Source of the DNA: Microbulbifer sp. MI-G
GTDB taxonomy: Bacteria; Pseudomonadota; Gammaproteobacteria; Pseudomonadales; Cellvibrionaceae
DNA length: 64,000 nt
Direction: 5' to 3'
Assembly (NCBI RefSeq): GCF_030440425.1
Contig: NZ_CP098023.1
Span: 3,284,501-3,348,500 of the forward strand
Position numbers and translations under genes: made by a program. The notes below the pieces were generated by a model. That model was not told the origin of the DNA. It searched no databases and saw nothing but the letters and a program-made list of their open reading frames with translations. Every line of letters begins with the position of its first letter. The stretch's first letter is position 1. Below are positions 36,008 to 43,161 of this stretch, piece by piece.

Positions 36008-36259
36008 ATGAATCATTTGCCAGAAGAAGAGTTAACTATGATACCTGGCGGGAGTTTAATCACTGCTACCCCGGAAGAAGGAAGATCCTTAGCGATGATG
36101 ATCGCTCGCCATACGATCCATAACATCCAGCCAGACCTTGATAAGCTTGTGGCTGGTCGTGAGACATATGCAACTGACCCAGACAGCCTAATAGCTGCAA
36201 GCCAGGTTGTAGCAATTGAATTTCAAACCATTGCAGCAGCTAACAACTACTGGAAGTGA
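36008..36259 (+). CDS. Peptide with double-glycine leader (bacteriocin-like), 83 aa
   Basis: ATG 36008 with AAGGAG at the right spacing. The N-terminus NHLPEEELTMIPGG has the pattern of leader peptides cut after GG by C39-peptidase ABC transporters (acidic residues, E-L at -7/-6 and hydrophobic at -4). Cleavage after residue 15 would give a peptide of about 68 residues (SLITATPEEG to NNYWK). The mature part is not cationic and has no cysteine, unlike classical class II bacteriocins, so it could instead be a nitrile-hydratase-leader-like or signalling peptide. No transporter gene is seen in the window. Confidence 0.55.
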   Translation: MNHLPEEELTMIPGGSLITATPEEGRSLAMMIARHTIHNIQPDLDKLVAGRETYATDPDSLIAASQVVAIEFQTIAAANNYWK

Positions 36260-36337
36260 TAACGCAGCTTGCCCTCTACTGCAACGTTTCTTCATTTAAT
36301 AGAGAAGCTTCCCTCCCAAACCAGAAAATAGCTAGAA

Positions 36338-36427
36338 TAAAAAGCCCAGCCGGCTTAACCAGACGGGGCTTTCAAAGGGGGGTATGGTCCCGTTGCGCAT
36401 ACTTCGCGACAGCTTAGCTGAATATAG
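36338..36427 (-). ncRNA. Promoter-leader-terminator module, copy at 36.4 kb
   Basis: The leader (CAGCTAAGCTG, hairpin, GGGACCATACCCCCC) and terminator (AAAGCCCC arm to GGGGCTTT-type arm, 36340-36372) are nearly identical to those at 34.7 and 38.1 kb. A -10 TATATT lies at 36421-36426, but no good -35 is visible, so this copy may have a weaker or different promoter. No minus-strand gene follows directly; the next is at 35698-35928. Confidence 0.5.
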
Positions 36428-36463
36428 CACCCGAACGCTAATTTCACTGGCTTACCAGAATCG

Positions 36464-36487
36464 AAAAAGCCCGCACTGAGCGGGCTT
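36464..36487 (-). terminator. Intrinsic terminator of the 261-aa gene
   Basis: AAGCCCG and CGGGCTT arms, T-run on the minus strand, about 125 bp after the stop at 36613. Confidence 0.75.
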
Positions 36488-36612
36488 AAGATTAATTTTG
36501 GTGGTAAAAATACGCGCTCAAAGCCGCTAAAATATCAGCCTACAAAAATCCGCTGACACAGAATTTTAAATACCCTCTGAAGCTTATCTGAATGGCGCTA
36601 TTCTAGCGATAT

Positions 36613-37398
36613 TCAAAAATCATCACAGAATGGTAGATAAGGTTTAGCGATGCAAGGGTCGGCATCAGATGCAGGTTCAGCGGTTTGGAAGTAAAACTCC
36701 TCAACATCTTCATACACACCATCACTTAGGACCACTTTAAAATACGTAACCCCACCCGCAAAGGAACGAGAAAAAATGTCAACATTGCTTGCACCAAGAT
36801 TCCAATCAACAGCCGTGCTCCCACGCCAATACCATTTAATGGTATGGTTTGCGTTCAGGACTCTCGCCTTTGAATACTGGTCGATATAAGGATTCGCAGC
36901 TAATTGTACAAGAGTACTTCCAATCGTACCATCGTCACGATAGGTGGGTATTTTGGTGATATCAATATTTAGTGCCGGCGGGGACTGAACATTAATATTT
37001 TTACATATCGTTTCATAAATAATGTTTCCTGATAAAAGTGAATCTTTAAATGAATAATCTATTTGAACATAATTTGATCCACGATTTGGGAAGTAAATAT
37101 TTCTCTTCGCTACCTGCTTAAAATCTTGGTAACTGTACTCATCTGATCCTGCATCGCCATCCAAACTAGAAAAATATGCAGTTCTTCCGTCTAATAATCC
37201 TCCCGCGCCGTTTAATAGCTTGCCTTCATGTCTATAGGTTTCGGTAGATCCAACTAAGACATACCTATCACCTTTTACATTGGATGAGTCACCACCAAAT
37301 CCAAGAACGCTACAATGGTCGTACAAATACGGAGTGGCTGCAAAGCTATTGGAGGAAGCCACCAACAAAACAAACAATCCAGAAAATAATTTATTCAT
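36613..37398 (-). CDS. Secreted hypothetical protein, 261 aa
   Basis: Start at ATG 37398 (frame open to 37410). Signal peptide MNKLFSGLFVLLVASSNSFA. The mature protein is strand-rich with aromatic and Gly/Asp residues (VLGFGGDSSNVKGDRYVLVGS, SNYVQIDYSFKDSLLSG), a Cys pair near residue 130 (ETICKN) and a C-terminal PCIAKPYLPFCDDF that may close a disulfide. No family known to me. It is downstream of the Q-like/leader locus on the same strand and followed by a terminator. Confidence 0.65.
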   Translation of the reverse strand: MNKLFSGLFVLLVASSNSFAATPYLYDHCSVLGFGGDSSNVKGDRYVLVGSTETYRHEGKLLNGAGGLLDGRTAYFSSLDGDAGSDEYSYQDFKQVAKRNIYFPNRGSNYVQIDYSFKDSLLSGNIIYETICKNINVQSPPALNIDITKIPTYRDDGTIGSTLVQLAANPYIDQYSKARVLNANHTIKWYWRGSTAVDWNLGASNVDIFSRSFAGGVTYFKVVLSDGVYEDVEEFYFQTAEPASDADPCIAKPYLPFCDDF

Positions 37399-37854
37399 GA
37401 ATAAATACACCCTTATTAAAAACTTGAAAATAGTATAAATATTTTCTAATTTATATTTCTTAAAGTTAACAATAAATTTTTATCTATGAAATATAAATTA
37501 CAGTTTCACCTCCTTTTCTTATCTTTTCTGCAATCCAAAATACAAACGTAACATACCCAATACAACATCAGAAGAAAAATTTTTTATAGTCAATACTTGA
37601 AATTAATTGAATAATACCAAGTGGCATTCTAGTGATTTCCATAATTACGATACCTCTGCACTTGCTTTCCATCCCTGCACAATCCAGTACAACTAAATCA
37701 ATTCAGTACATACGTTCGAATTGAACCCATATCTAACTACCTATCAACACAAGATCAAATCACCTTTCTAGCTTTACCAGTTCAACGTCACTCCACGGGA
37801 ATAAGTACTTAACTTAGTGATGCAATTGGCCAAACAGTGGTAGCCGATGTTAAA
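37399..37854. other. AT-rich stretch without a supported gene
   Basis: Upstream region of the 261-aa gene; no gene or repeat seen. Confidence 0.6.
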
Positions 37855-38001
37855 TCAATTTTGACTCAACGGCCTTACTGGAAGCCCCATCAGCTCAAAA
37901 TCATCAGGGTGTACCACTACATGCTTTAACTGGAAATCGTTATAGAGAATCCACCTATTCCAGCGCTTGGCTATTGCAAAGCATCTGAGGATTTCATCCA
38001 T
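37855..38001 (-). CDS. Small hypothetical ORF, 48 aa
   Basis: MDEILRCFAIAKRWNRW to GLPVRPLSQN; the coding character continues upstream of the ATG (FDRLLQSAP), so the true start may be earlier, between 38001 and the leader terminator at about 38042. It is the first minus-strand frame after the Q-like gene and its leader, where a late gene would be expected. Could also be a remnant of a longer gene. Confidence 0.4.
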   Translation of the reverse strand: MDEILRCFAIAKRWNRWILYNDFQLKHVVVHPDDFELMGLPVRPLSQN

Positions 38002-38041
38002 AGGGGCACTTTGGAGCAAACGGTCGAATTTTGGACATAAA

Positions 38042-38151
38042 AAAGCCCCGCCGGATAACCAGATGGGACTTTCAAAGGGGGGGTATGGTCCCGCTGCGCA
38101 TACTTCGCGACAGCTTAGCTCAGATTAGTGTGTAGACGTGTACACTGTCAA
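38042..38151 (-). ncRNA. Promoter-leader-terminator module at the Q-like gene
   Basis: Minus strand: TTGACA (38146-38151), 18 bp, TAATCT (38122-38127), then GAGCTAAGCTG, a hairpin with GCTG/CAGC and CGC/GCG arms around GAAGTAT, GGGACCATACCCCCC, and a terminator whose right arm is weakened (GTCCCAT against GGCGGGGC) before TTTTTT at 38041. It starts 25 bp after the stop of the Q-like gene, as the late promoter of lambdoid phages does after Q. Confidence 0.65.
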
Positions 38152-38160
38152 CAGCTAAAA

Positions 38161-38176
38161 CTGTATTTAAATACAG
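38161..38176. promoter_or_regulatory. LexA-type palindrome at the Q-like gene
   Basis: CTGTATTTAAATACAG, identical to 797-812, abuts the stop codon of the Q-like gene and lies 9 bp upstream of the -35 box at 38146-38151. Position and sequence fit SOS repression of the late-type promoter. Confidence 0.6.
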
Positions 38177-38566
38177 TTATGCGGCATTCTCTGCCAAATA
38201 AAGGGCCTCCACCGCTCCCTCAATGACTTTGCACATATTAATCACCCAGCTTTTGCTTTGGCCAACCTTCCTGCACACATTCTGCATTTCCCACCGATAG
38301 TAATACCGCAACCAAAAAACCTTCCTCTCCAGCGCGGCCTTCTCCTTGTCCTGGCGTCTGGCAATCACATTCAGGTAAGCTAGTACTGCAGTATCTGTAA
38401 GGGCTGCCCTGTCGTAATCTATCGGGTCCGGGCTCTCCCTGCGCCCTGATAGCATCCTTCGGCCAAATGCTGCCATACGGAGCCAGTTCACCGAATCCCC
38501 TGCCTGTTCAGGGTAGGCCCTGGACCACTCCCACAAGCGCTCGCGAATGCTGATTTCATTGACCAT
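38177..38566 (-). CDS. Phage Q-like antitermination protein
   Basis: 129 residues from ATG 38566 (GGGGA upstream; the frame is open to 38686). The course ISIRERLWEWSRAY, IDYDRAALTDTAVLAYLNVIARR, FWLRYYYRWEMQNVCRKVGQSKSWVINMCKVIEGAVEAL resembles the P22-type Q antiterminator family (an N-terminal W-x2-W, then a D/A segment, then a C-terminal HTH with G-x-S). These proteins bind near a late promoter and let RNA polymerase pass terminators. The promoter-terminator module immediately downstream supports the assignment. A 3' fragment of a second copy is at 653-796. Confidence 0.7.
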   Translation of the reverse strand: MVNEISIRERLWEWSRAYPEQAGDSVNWLRMAAFGRRMLSGRRESPDPIDYDRAALTDTAVLAYLNVIARRQDKEKAALERKVFWLRYYYRWEMQNVCRKVGQSKSWVINMCKVIEGAVEALYLAENAA

Positions 38567-38748
38567 CTTTTCCCCAGGTGAAAAATTCACTCCTCCGTCT
38601 CCGCAAACGCAGCGTACTTTGCCCTGGCCGGTGAAGCCGCAGCAAAGAACAGGAGATAAAGAATTTCCACCGCGCCCCTGGCGCATTCAGTCAGCTGTAC
38701 CCCCACTGCTTGGGCCGCAGGTACTGGGCCCCTTTTTAGGGATTAATC

Positions 38749-39006
38749 ATGGACGTTTCAACATTACAACTCAATAAAAAAGCCACCGCGATAATAGGTG
38801 AAGTGCAGCGGTTTATATCTGAATTTCAACTCCGTAAAAATACCCTCCCTTCAAGAGTGGCTTTATATCCTGGCAAATATGCCGACCTTGAGAAAGCGGT
38901 AGTTTCTGAGCTTATAAAGAAAAATGCAGGCAGCGCCTCAAAGAAAGAAGTGCGGGCGCCAAAAGAGATAACAATCCAAGGTGTACAAATACACCCCCAC
39001 TCTTAA
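38749..39006 (+). CDS. Small hypothetical protein of the integrase operon, 85 aa
   Basis: A basic, helical protein (TAIIGEVQRFISEFQLRKN; DLEKAVVSELIKKNAGSASKKEVR). AGGGA precedes the ATG at 38749. First gene of the plus-strand run that ends with the integrase; divergent from the Q-like gene. Unknown role, perhaps regulation or replication of the element. Confidence 0.6.
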   Translation: MDVSTLQLNKKATAIIGEVQRFISEFQLRKNTLPSRVALYPGKYADLEKAVVSELIKKNAGSASKKEVRAPKEITIQGVQIHPHS

Positions 39007-39031
39007 CTATTAATAAAATCCGGAGAACCTA

Positions 39032-39259
39032 ATGAAAAGATACGCACTTTTTTGCGGCGCATATAACTTACAGATGGGCGGAATAAAAAATTTTCAGAAG
39101 TCATTCGAAACCGAGGAGGCAGCAAAGGAAAAGACAGAGCAAATAGCCAAAGACCCCTTTGTAGATTGGGTGCAAATCTTTGATAAAAAGACCGACGCTG
39201 CAACTATTTACAAAGTCATCGATGGCAAGTTGGTGGAATGTAAGGCCGACAACGAATAA
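39032..39259 (+). CDS. Small hypothetical protein, 75 aa
   Basis: CGGAG lies 8 bp before the ATG. The sequence (KRYALFCGAYNLQMGGIKNF, ETEEAAKEKTEQIAKDPFVDWVQIFDKKT) predicts a strand-helix-strand fold resembling small phage and plasmid proteins. No family assigned. Second gene of the integrase run. Confidence 0.6.
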   Translation: MKRYALFCGAYNLQMGGIKNFQKSFETEEAAKEKTEQIAKDPFVDWVQIFDKKTDAATIYKVIDGKLVECKADNE

Positions 39260-39297
39260 AAGCGGGTGGCCTCGATGAACAAATGGAAAGGTCTAGC

Positions 39298-40395
39298 GTG
39301 AGACTCTGGCAATCCCTCACCGGCATCGCCGCTCTCATTTTCTGCGGCACCAGCCTCGCCTTTACTGTGCAGCTGTGGATCGCTATACCCAGCACTATCG
39401 GCAGCCAGGTAGTGGCCGGCCTTACCGCCGTTGCCCTGGAGCTGTGCAAGTTCTCTTTCGCGCCTCTGGGGCTTTGGTTGCGTTCCCAGGGACAGCTCAG
39501 TGGCCATGTACTCCTCGCGCTATGGCCATTACTGGTGGTGATCAGTATTGTCGCCACCGTTGGATTTCTCGCCACACACAATGAAGAACAGCAGCAGCGC
39601 AGTACCCAGGGCAGCCTCGAATACCAAGCGCTTGAACAGCAGCTCAACAGTATTAAAGAGCAGATCAACAGCCTCAACGGACTGATCGCCACAGACGCAG
39701 CCAACGGCTATCGCCAGCGGGCCATTGATACCACCGCCCAGTTGCGCGCCCTGGAAGCTCAGCGCAGCCAATTGATTGAAAGCCTATCCACAGCCCAACC
39801 AGACGCCAGCACTCACAGTGCATTTAACAGCCTGGCCAGCACGCTCAATGTGGATCCCATGCGATTACAGCACGCCGGATTCCTCGCCCTGGCAATCATC
39901 ACAGATGTAGTAGGGCTGGTGGCGTTACTAGCGTTTAACGCTGCCTCAACGGTTTGTAAACGTTTAGCTAAACGGTCTAAACGGTTTTCAACGGATGCTA
40001 AACAGTCGCCAACAGAGCCTAAACAGTTGCTAAATGACGCTAAACAGCTGCCAACAGTCGATAAACGGTTTTCAACGGAAACTCAAGAATCTTTAACGGT
40101 TAGTAAACAGTCAGCTAAACGGCCTAAACGGTTTTCAACGCCAGTTAAACAGTTGTCAACGGAGCCTAAACGGTTTGTAAACGCTGGTCTCAGCCAGGAA
40201 CAGATCGAGCTGGCCAACCGTATTTGCGCCGGCGAATTCGGCACCCGACCCGTGTTACGCAACATCATCAAGAGCATTCGCGGTGGATACCCAGCCGCCA
40301 AACCCGTTTTCGATGCCTTGGAACAGGCGGGGAAAATAACACGCAACAGCAAAGGCTTTGCCTTGGTAAACCATGGGGGGCTATCCAATGGGTAA
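39298..40395 (+). CDS. Membrane protein with coiled coil, heptad repeat and C-terminal DNA-binding-like domain
   Basis: GTG 39298 with GGAAAGG upstream is chosen; ATG 39283 is the alternative. Three hydrophobic segments (LTGIAALIFCGTSLAFTVQLWIA; GQVLLALWPLLVVISIVATVGFLA-type; LALAIITDVVGLVALLAFNA) enclose a coiled coil (about residues 100-175). A tandem of eleven seven-residue repeats (K-R/Q-x-x-T) spans 39957-40187, followed by a domain SQEQIELANRICAGEFGTRPVLRNIIKSI that looks like a winged helix. This layout resembles membrane-anchored mobilisation or partition proteins of integrative elements. It overlaps the next gene by 8 bp. Confidence 0.65.
   Translation: MRLWQSLTGIAALIFCGTSLAFTVQLWIAIPSTIGSQVVAGLTAVALELCKFSFAPLGLWLRSQGQLSGHVLLALWPLLVVISIVATVGFLATHNEEQQQRSTQGSLEYQALEQQLNSIKEQINSLNGLIATDAANGYRQRAIDTTAQLRALEAQRSQLIESLSTAQPDASTHSAFNSLASTLNVDPMRLQHAGFLALAIITDVVGLVALLAFNAASTVCKRLAKRSKRFSTDAKQSPTEPKQLLNDAKQLPTVDKRFSTETQESLTVSKQSAKRPKRFSTPVKQLSTEPKRFVNAGLSQEQIELANRICAGEFGTRPVLRNIIKSIRGGYPAAKPVFDALEQAGKITRNSKGFALVNHGGLSNG
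39957..40187 (+). repeat. Eleven 21-bp tandem repeats inside the gene
   Basis: Units start at 39957 and every 21 bp to 40167. The consensus is TAAACRGTTKTCAACG plus five variable bases; four units carry TAAACGGTTTTCAACG or a close form (39978, 40062, 40125, 40167), and the unit at 40083 is degenerate. 21 bp equals seven codons and two DNA turns, so the repeats are phased on one face of the helix. Confidence 0.9.
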
Positions 40396-40630
40396 GCTGG
40401 TTAGAGGTACAACCTGGGCCAAGGAACAGTTCGAGAAAGGCTCTCGCCCCGGTAGAGACAAGATTATTGAATGGATCACCGCCGAACATATACCCGGCCA
40501 GATCATCGCCGGGGAACCCTATGTGGACGCCGACAGGTTCGCCATTCGGGACCATACAGGACAAACCCCTGTGAAACTTAGTGCCAACGACAACAGGCCA
40601 AGAACCGGTATTGACCTGTTGGTAGGCTGA
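40388..40630 (+). CDS. Excisionase-like small DNA-binding protein
   Basis: 80 residues from ATG 40388 (overlapping the previous stop); the frame is open from 40373. TWAKEQFEKGSRPGRDKIIEWITAEHIPGQIIAGEPYVDADRFA fits a MerR-like winged helix as in excisionase and AlpA-type proteins, with the G-x-P/V-Y-V-D-A-D wing. Its place 28 bp before the integrase gene is the usual one for a recombination directionality factor. Confidence 0.75.
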   Translation: MGKLVRGTTWAKEQFEKGSRPGRDKIIEWITAEHIPGQIIAGEPYVDADRFAIRDHTGQTPVKLSANDNRPRTGIDLLVG

Positions 40631-40658
40631 CAGCACTCCACATTAGTGAACAAAGGAT

Positions 40659-41861
40659 ATGGCCAGACCCAGAAAGCCCCGTATGATGGGGGACATCCCT
40701 CTACCGGACAACCTCTATCCGGACCCACGCCAGCGCGAGAATTACTGGCGCTACCGCCGCCCGGATGGTTCTAACAAAATTTTCTCGGCATCACTTGAGG
40801 ATGCCGTGCGTATGGCTGAGCAGGCCAATATCCATCGCGAAGAGAACCTAAACCGCAAGCTGGCTAAGGTGCCAGATAGAGCAAGCTTCGTTCACCATGC
40901 CGCACGCTACATAGACTGGCGTGAGCAGAATGATCCGCGACTACCCAGCAAGGCCAGCTGGCGAAATCGCTGTAACGCCCTTAAACGGTTTAGTAAGGAT
41001 TTCGAAGCAATCCCGATACACAAAGCTATGCTTTCTGATTTACGGAAATGGTGGGAGTCTCTTACTTATCACCAGCAGCACTCACGTCGCGCTGAGTTTA
41101 ATAAATTTTTTAATTACCTAATGGCAGAGGGATTGTGCAAAATTGAGAGCAATCCATTTACCATTGCAGATGATCGTCCTCGCCTGCTAAAAAAAGGCAA
41201 GCCTACAAAAAAGCGGCAACGCCTCACCTTGGAAGCCTACTGGACCATCTATGAAAAAGCTGGCGAGCTTGGCTATGAGGCACTTAAGATCGCCATGGGT
41301 ATCAGCATGCTAACCACCATGCGGCGTGCCGATATCTGCGAGCTACGATTTGATAAGCACCTGCAGGGCGACCACCTGCGCAAGACCATCAATAAATCCG
41401 AAGCGCAGAGAGACAGCATCGCCGCTAGCCATTTAAGTTTTAACCTCAAAATACATCAGCAGCTTGGTAAGCTGATCAGCCGCGCGAGGGGTCTTGGTCT
41501 GAAAAATTACCGATGTCCCTATCTGCTGAGCCACATACCAAAACAACGTCGCACAGGGAAGACCAAAGAACATGTTTGCCAGATAAGCCCCGACCGATTG
41601 AGCGATATGTTTACTGAAGTCCGCAACACTACTGGTCTATATATCGGTTTACCCAAAAACCAAACACCACCCAGCTTCCACGAAGTGCGCAGCCTAGCTT
41701 CTGACCGATTTAAGCGAATGGGGTATGATGTAAAGTCAGTGCAGCAATTGATGGCCCACACCGATGAACGTGTCACGCAGGCTTATCAAGCGGGACATGG
41801 GATAGATTATAAAGAGGTGGAGATCTATCTAAATGAAGAAATTATTGGTGGAAAATTCTAA
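40659..41861 (+). CDS. Tyrosine recombinase (phage-type integrase) of the island
   Basis: 400 residues. An N-terminal arm-binding domain (ARPRKPRMMGDIPLPDNLYP) and a core-binding domain (80-175) precede the catalytic domain with Arg (TTMRRADIC), Lys (in the NKSEAQR segment), H-x2-R (FHEVRSL), His (LMAHTDERVTQ) and Tyr (QAYQAG). It probably integrates at the 3' end of tRNA-Ala(GGC) 2.7 kb away, since related remnants lie next to a decayed copy of that tRNA end. It appears intact. Confidence 0.93.
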   Translation: MARPRKPRMMGDIPLPDNLYPDPRQRENYWRYRRPDGSNKIFSASLEDAVRMAEQANIHREENLNRKLAKVPDRASFVHHAARYIDWREQNDPRLPSKASWRNRCNALKRFSKDFEAIPIHKAMLSDLRKWWESLTYHQQHSRRAEFNKFFNYLMAEGLCKIESNPFTIADDRPRLLKKGKPTKKRQRLTLEAYWTIYEKAGELGYEALKIAMGISMLTTMRRADICELRFDKHLQGDHLRKTINKSEAQRDSIAASHLSFNLKIHQQLGKLISRARGLGLKNYRCPYLLSHIPKQRRTGKTKEHVCQISPDRLSDMFTEVRNTTGLYIGLPKNQTPPSFHEVRSLASDRFKRMGYDVKSVQQLMAHTDERVTQAYQAGHGIDYKEVEIYLNEEIIGGKF

Positions 41862-41865
41862 AACG

Positions 41866-43158
41866 CTAGAAAACAAATAATGAGGTTAGAGCCTTTACCA
41901 AACCAAGAAAGAGCAAACCTGCATCCTTAAGGCTATCTAACCATAACATACTTGAAACATATTGATACACACTCATCCATGGCAAATACCAAAAAAATAT
42001 CAGAAGAACAACAATAACCAACAATACAGAGATTCGATTAAATTTAACCAAATTTTTCTTCTGAAATTTATACCTTTCATCTAGATCTTTCTTTATTCCA
42101 TAAATATTATCATATTGATCAGAAAATTGATATTTAAGGCGTCGCATATGACTACTATACTCTCCCTTTATTGCTGCTAGGGTATGGCGCTGATTTACTA
42201 ATAACATCCGCATCATGTATGAGTAGGCAGCCACAGAGAAAAGTAGAAGAAAATTTATTAAAAAAGTGGGAATGCTAGAAACGACAGGTGACATTTTGAA
42301 TGCCACAACTGCGAGAGACACAGGAACTCCTAACATTCTAAGTTGCGTCGCTGAAAATACTTCATCGATCTTTACAAGATACTCCCTCTTCTTTTCTTCA
42401 TATTCAACACGCACTTCATCAAAAGAAAATTCCGATACAAAATATTGATAATTTTCGACAAATCTCTTAGAAAACTCCCCAAAGTTAGAAATTAAATATT
42501 TCAGCTTTTTTTCATCGGGAATATCTGAGAGCATACCAATTAAAATCTCCTTCAAGATACTTTTTTTCTGCTCAATATGCTCCTCTCCTTCAAAAAAACC
42601 TAAAATTACTGATAAACCATCAATAGAATCAATTAAAGATTCAGAGTCGTACTTCAAAGAAAGGTCAAAACGACTTTTATGGAGAAACACTAACTTCTCT
42701 ATTACATTTGAAAAGCCATATTGATAGTCTGAGACATCCTTCAACATGACTAGCAACTTGATTAAGTCAAAGTAATGTTGAATTTTATCTGGAATATCAC
42801 TACAAGGATAGAAAAAACTAGAATCTATCAAATAAAATCGATCAGGGCGAGATAGCTTATTTGATGGCACAGAAATCAACTCATCTATTGAGTCATAAAA
42901 TTCAATATATCTATGCACAGAAGATTTAACTATTCCAATAACAACCTCTTTACCTATATCATTCTCATTGATTTCTTCAATATCTCTACACTCAGAATCA
43001 ATTTTTACCAGACCGTCTATAAGTTCCTTTCCAATCAACTCAGGCAATATCGACAATAAGGGCGCATCCAGAGTTGCCGATCCAAGTAGGCACTCATCCT
43101 TACGCCCAGTAATGTTCACACTACTAACTAGCGAGACAAGACTCTCAGCGTTATCCAT
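41866..43158 (-). CDS. Membrane protein of the two-gene cargo module, 430 aa
   Basis: A soluble N-terminal half of about 270 residues (acidic, helical, with YLVKIDEVFSATQ) precedes two helices (about 283-303 and 305-325), a charged linker (residues 330-375) and a C-terminal membrane segment (ISVLLVIVVLLIFFWYLPW) with a further hydrophobic tail. No family known to me. It starts 3 bp after the NdpA-like gene, so the two are coupled. AT-rich; position between int and the tRNA is the usual cargo site. A membrane effector with a nucleoid-associated sensor is a reasonable model for phage defence, but only a model. Confidence 0.6.
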   Translation of the reverse strand: MDNAESLVSLVSSVNITGRKDECLLGSATLDAPLLSILPELIGKELIDGLVKIDSECRDIEEINENDIGKEVVIGIVKSSVHRYIEFYDSIDELISVPSNKLSRPDRFYLIDSSFFYPCSDIPDKIQHYFDLIKLLVMLKDVSDYQYGFSNVIEKLVFLHKSRFDLSLKYDSESLIDSIDGLSVILGFFEGEEHIEQKKSILKEILIGMLSDIPDEKKLKYLISNFGEFSKRFVENYQYFVSEFSFDEVRVEYEEKKREYLVKIDEVFSATQLRMLGVPVSLAVVAFKMSPVVSSIPTFLINFLLLFSVAAYSYMMRMLLVNQRHTLAAIKGEYSSHMRRLKYQFSDQYDNIYGIKKDLDERYKFQKKNLVKFNRISVLLVIVVLLIFFWYLPWMSVYQYVSSMLWLDSLKDAGLLFLGLVKALTSLFVF

Positions 43159-43161
43159 ATC

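Noticed and set aside
34686..38151. Retron-like non-coding RNA system
   Set aside because: The repeated hairpin leader might suggest a retron msr-msd, but no reverse transcriptase is encoded nearby, and the promoter-Q-terminator order explains it better.
39957..40187. CRISPR array
   Set aside because: The regularly spaced repeats are 21-bp tandem units without spacers, inside an open reading frame, with no cas genes.
40659..41861. Integron integrase
   Set aside because: The recombinase has phage-type arm-binding and catalytic regions and lacks a recognisable IntI-specific insertion; it belongs to the tRNA island, not to the attC array.
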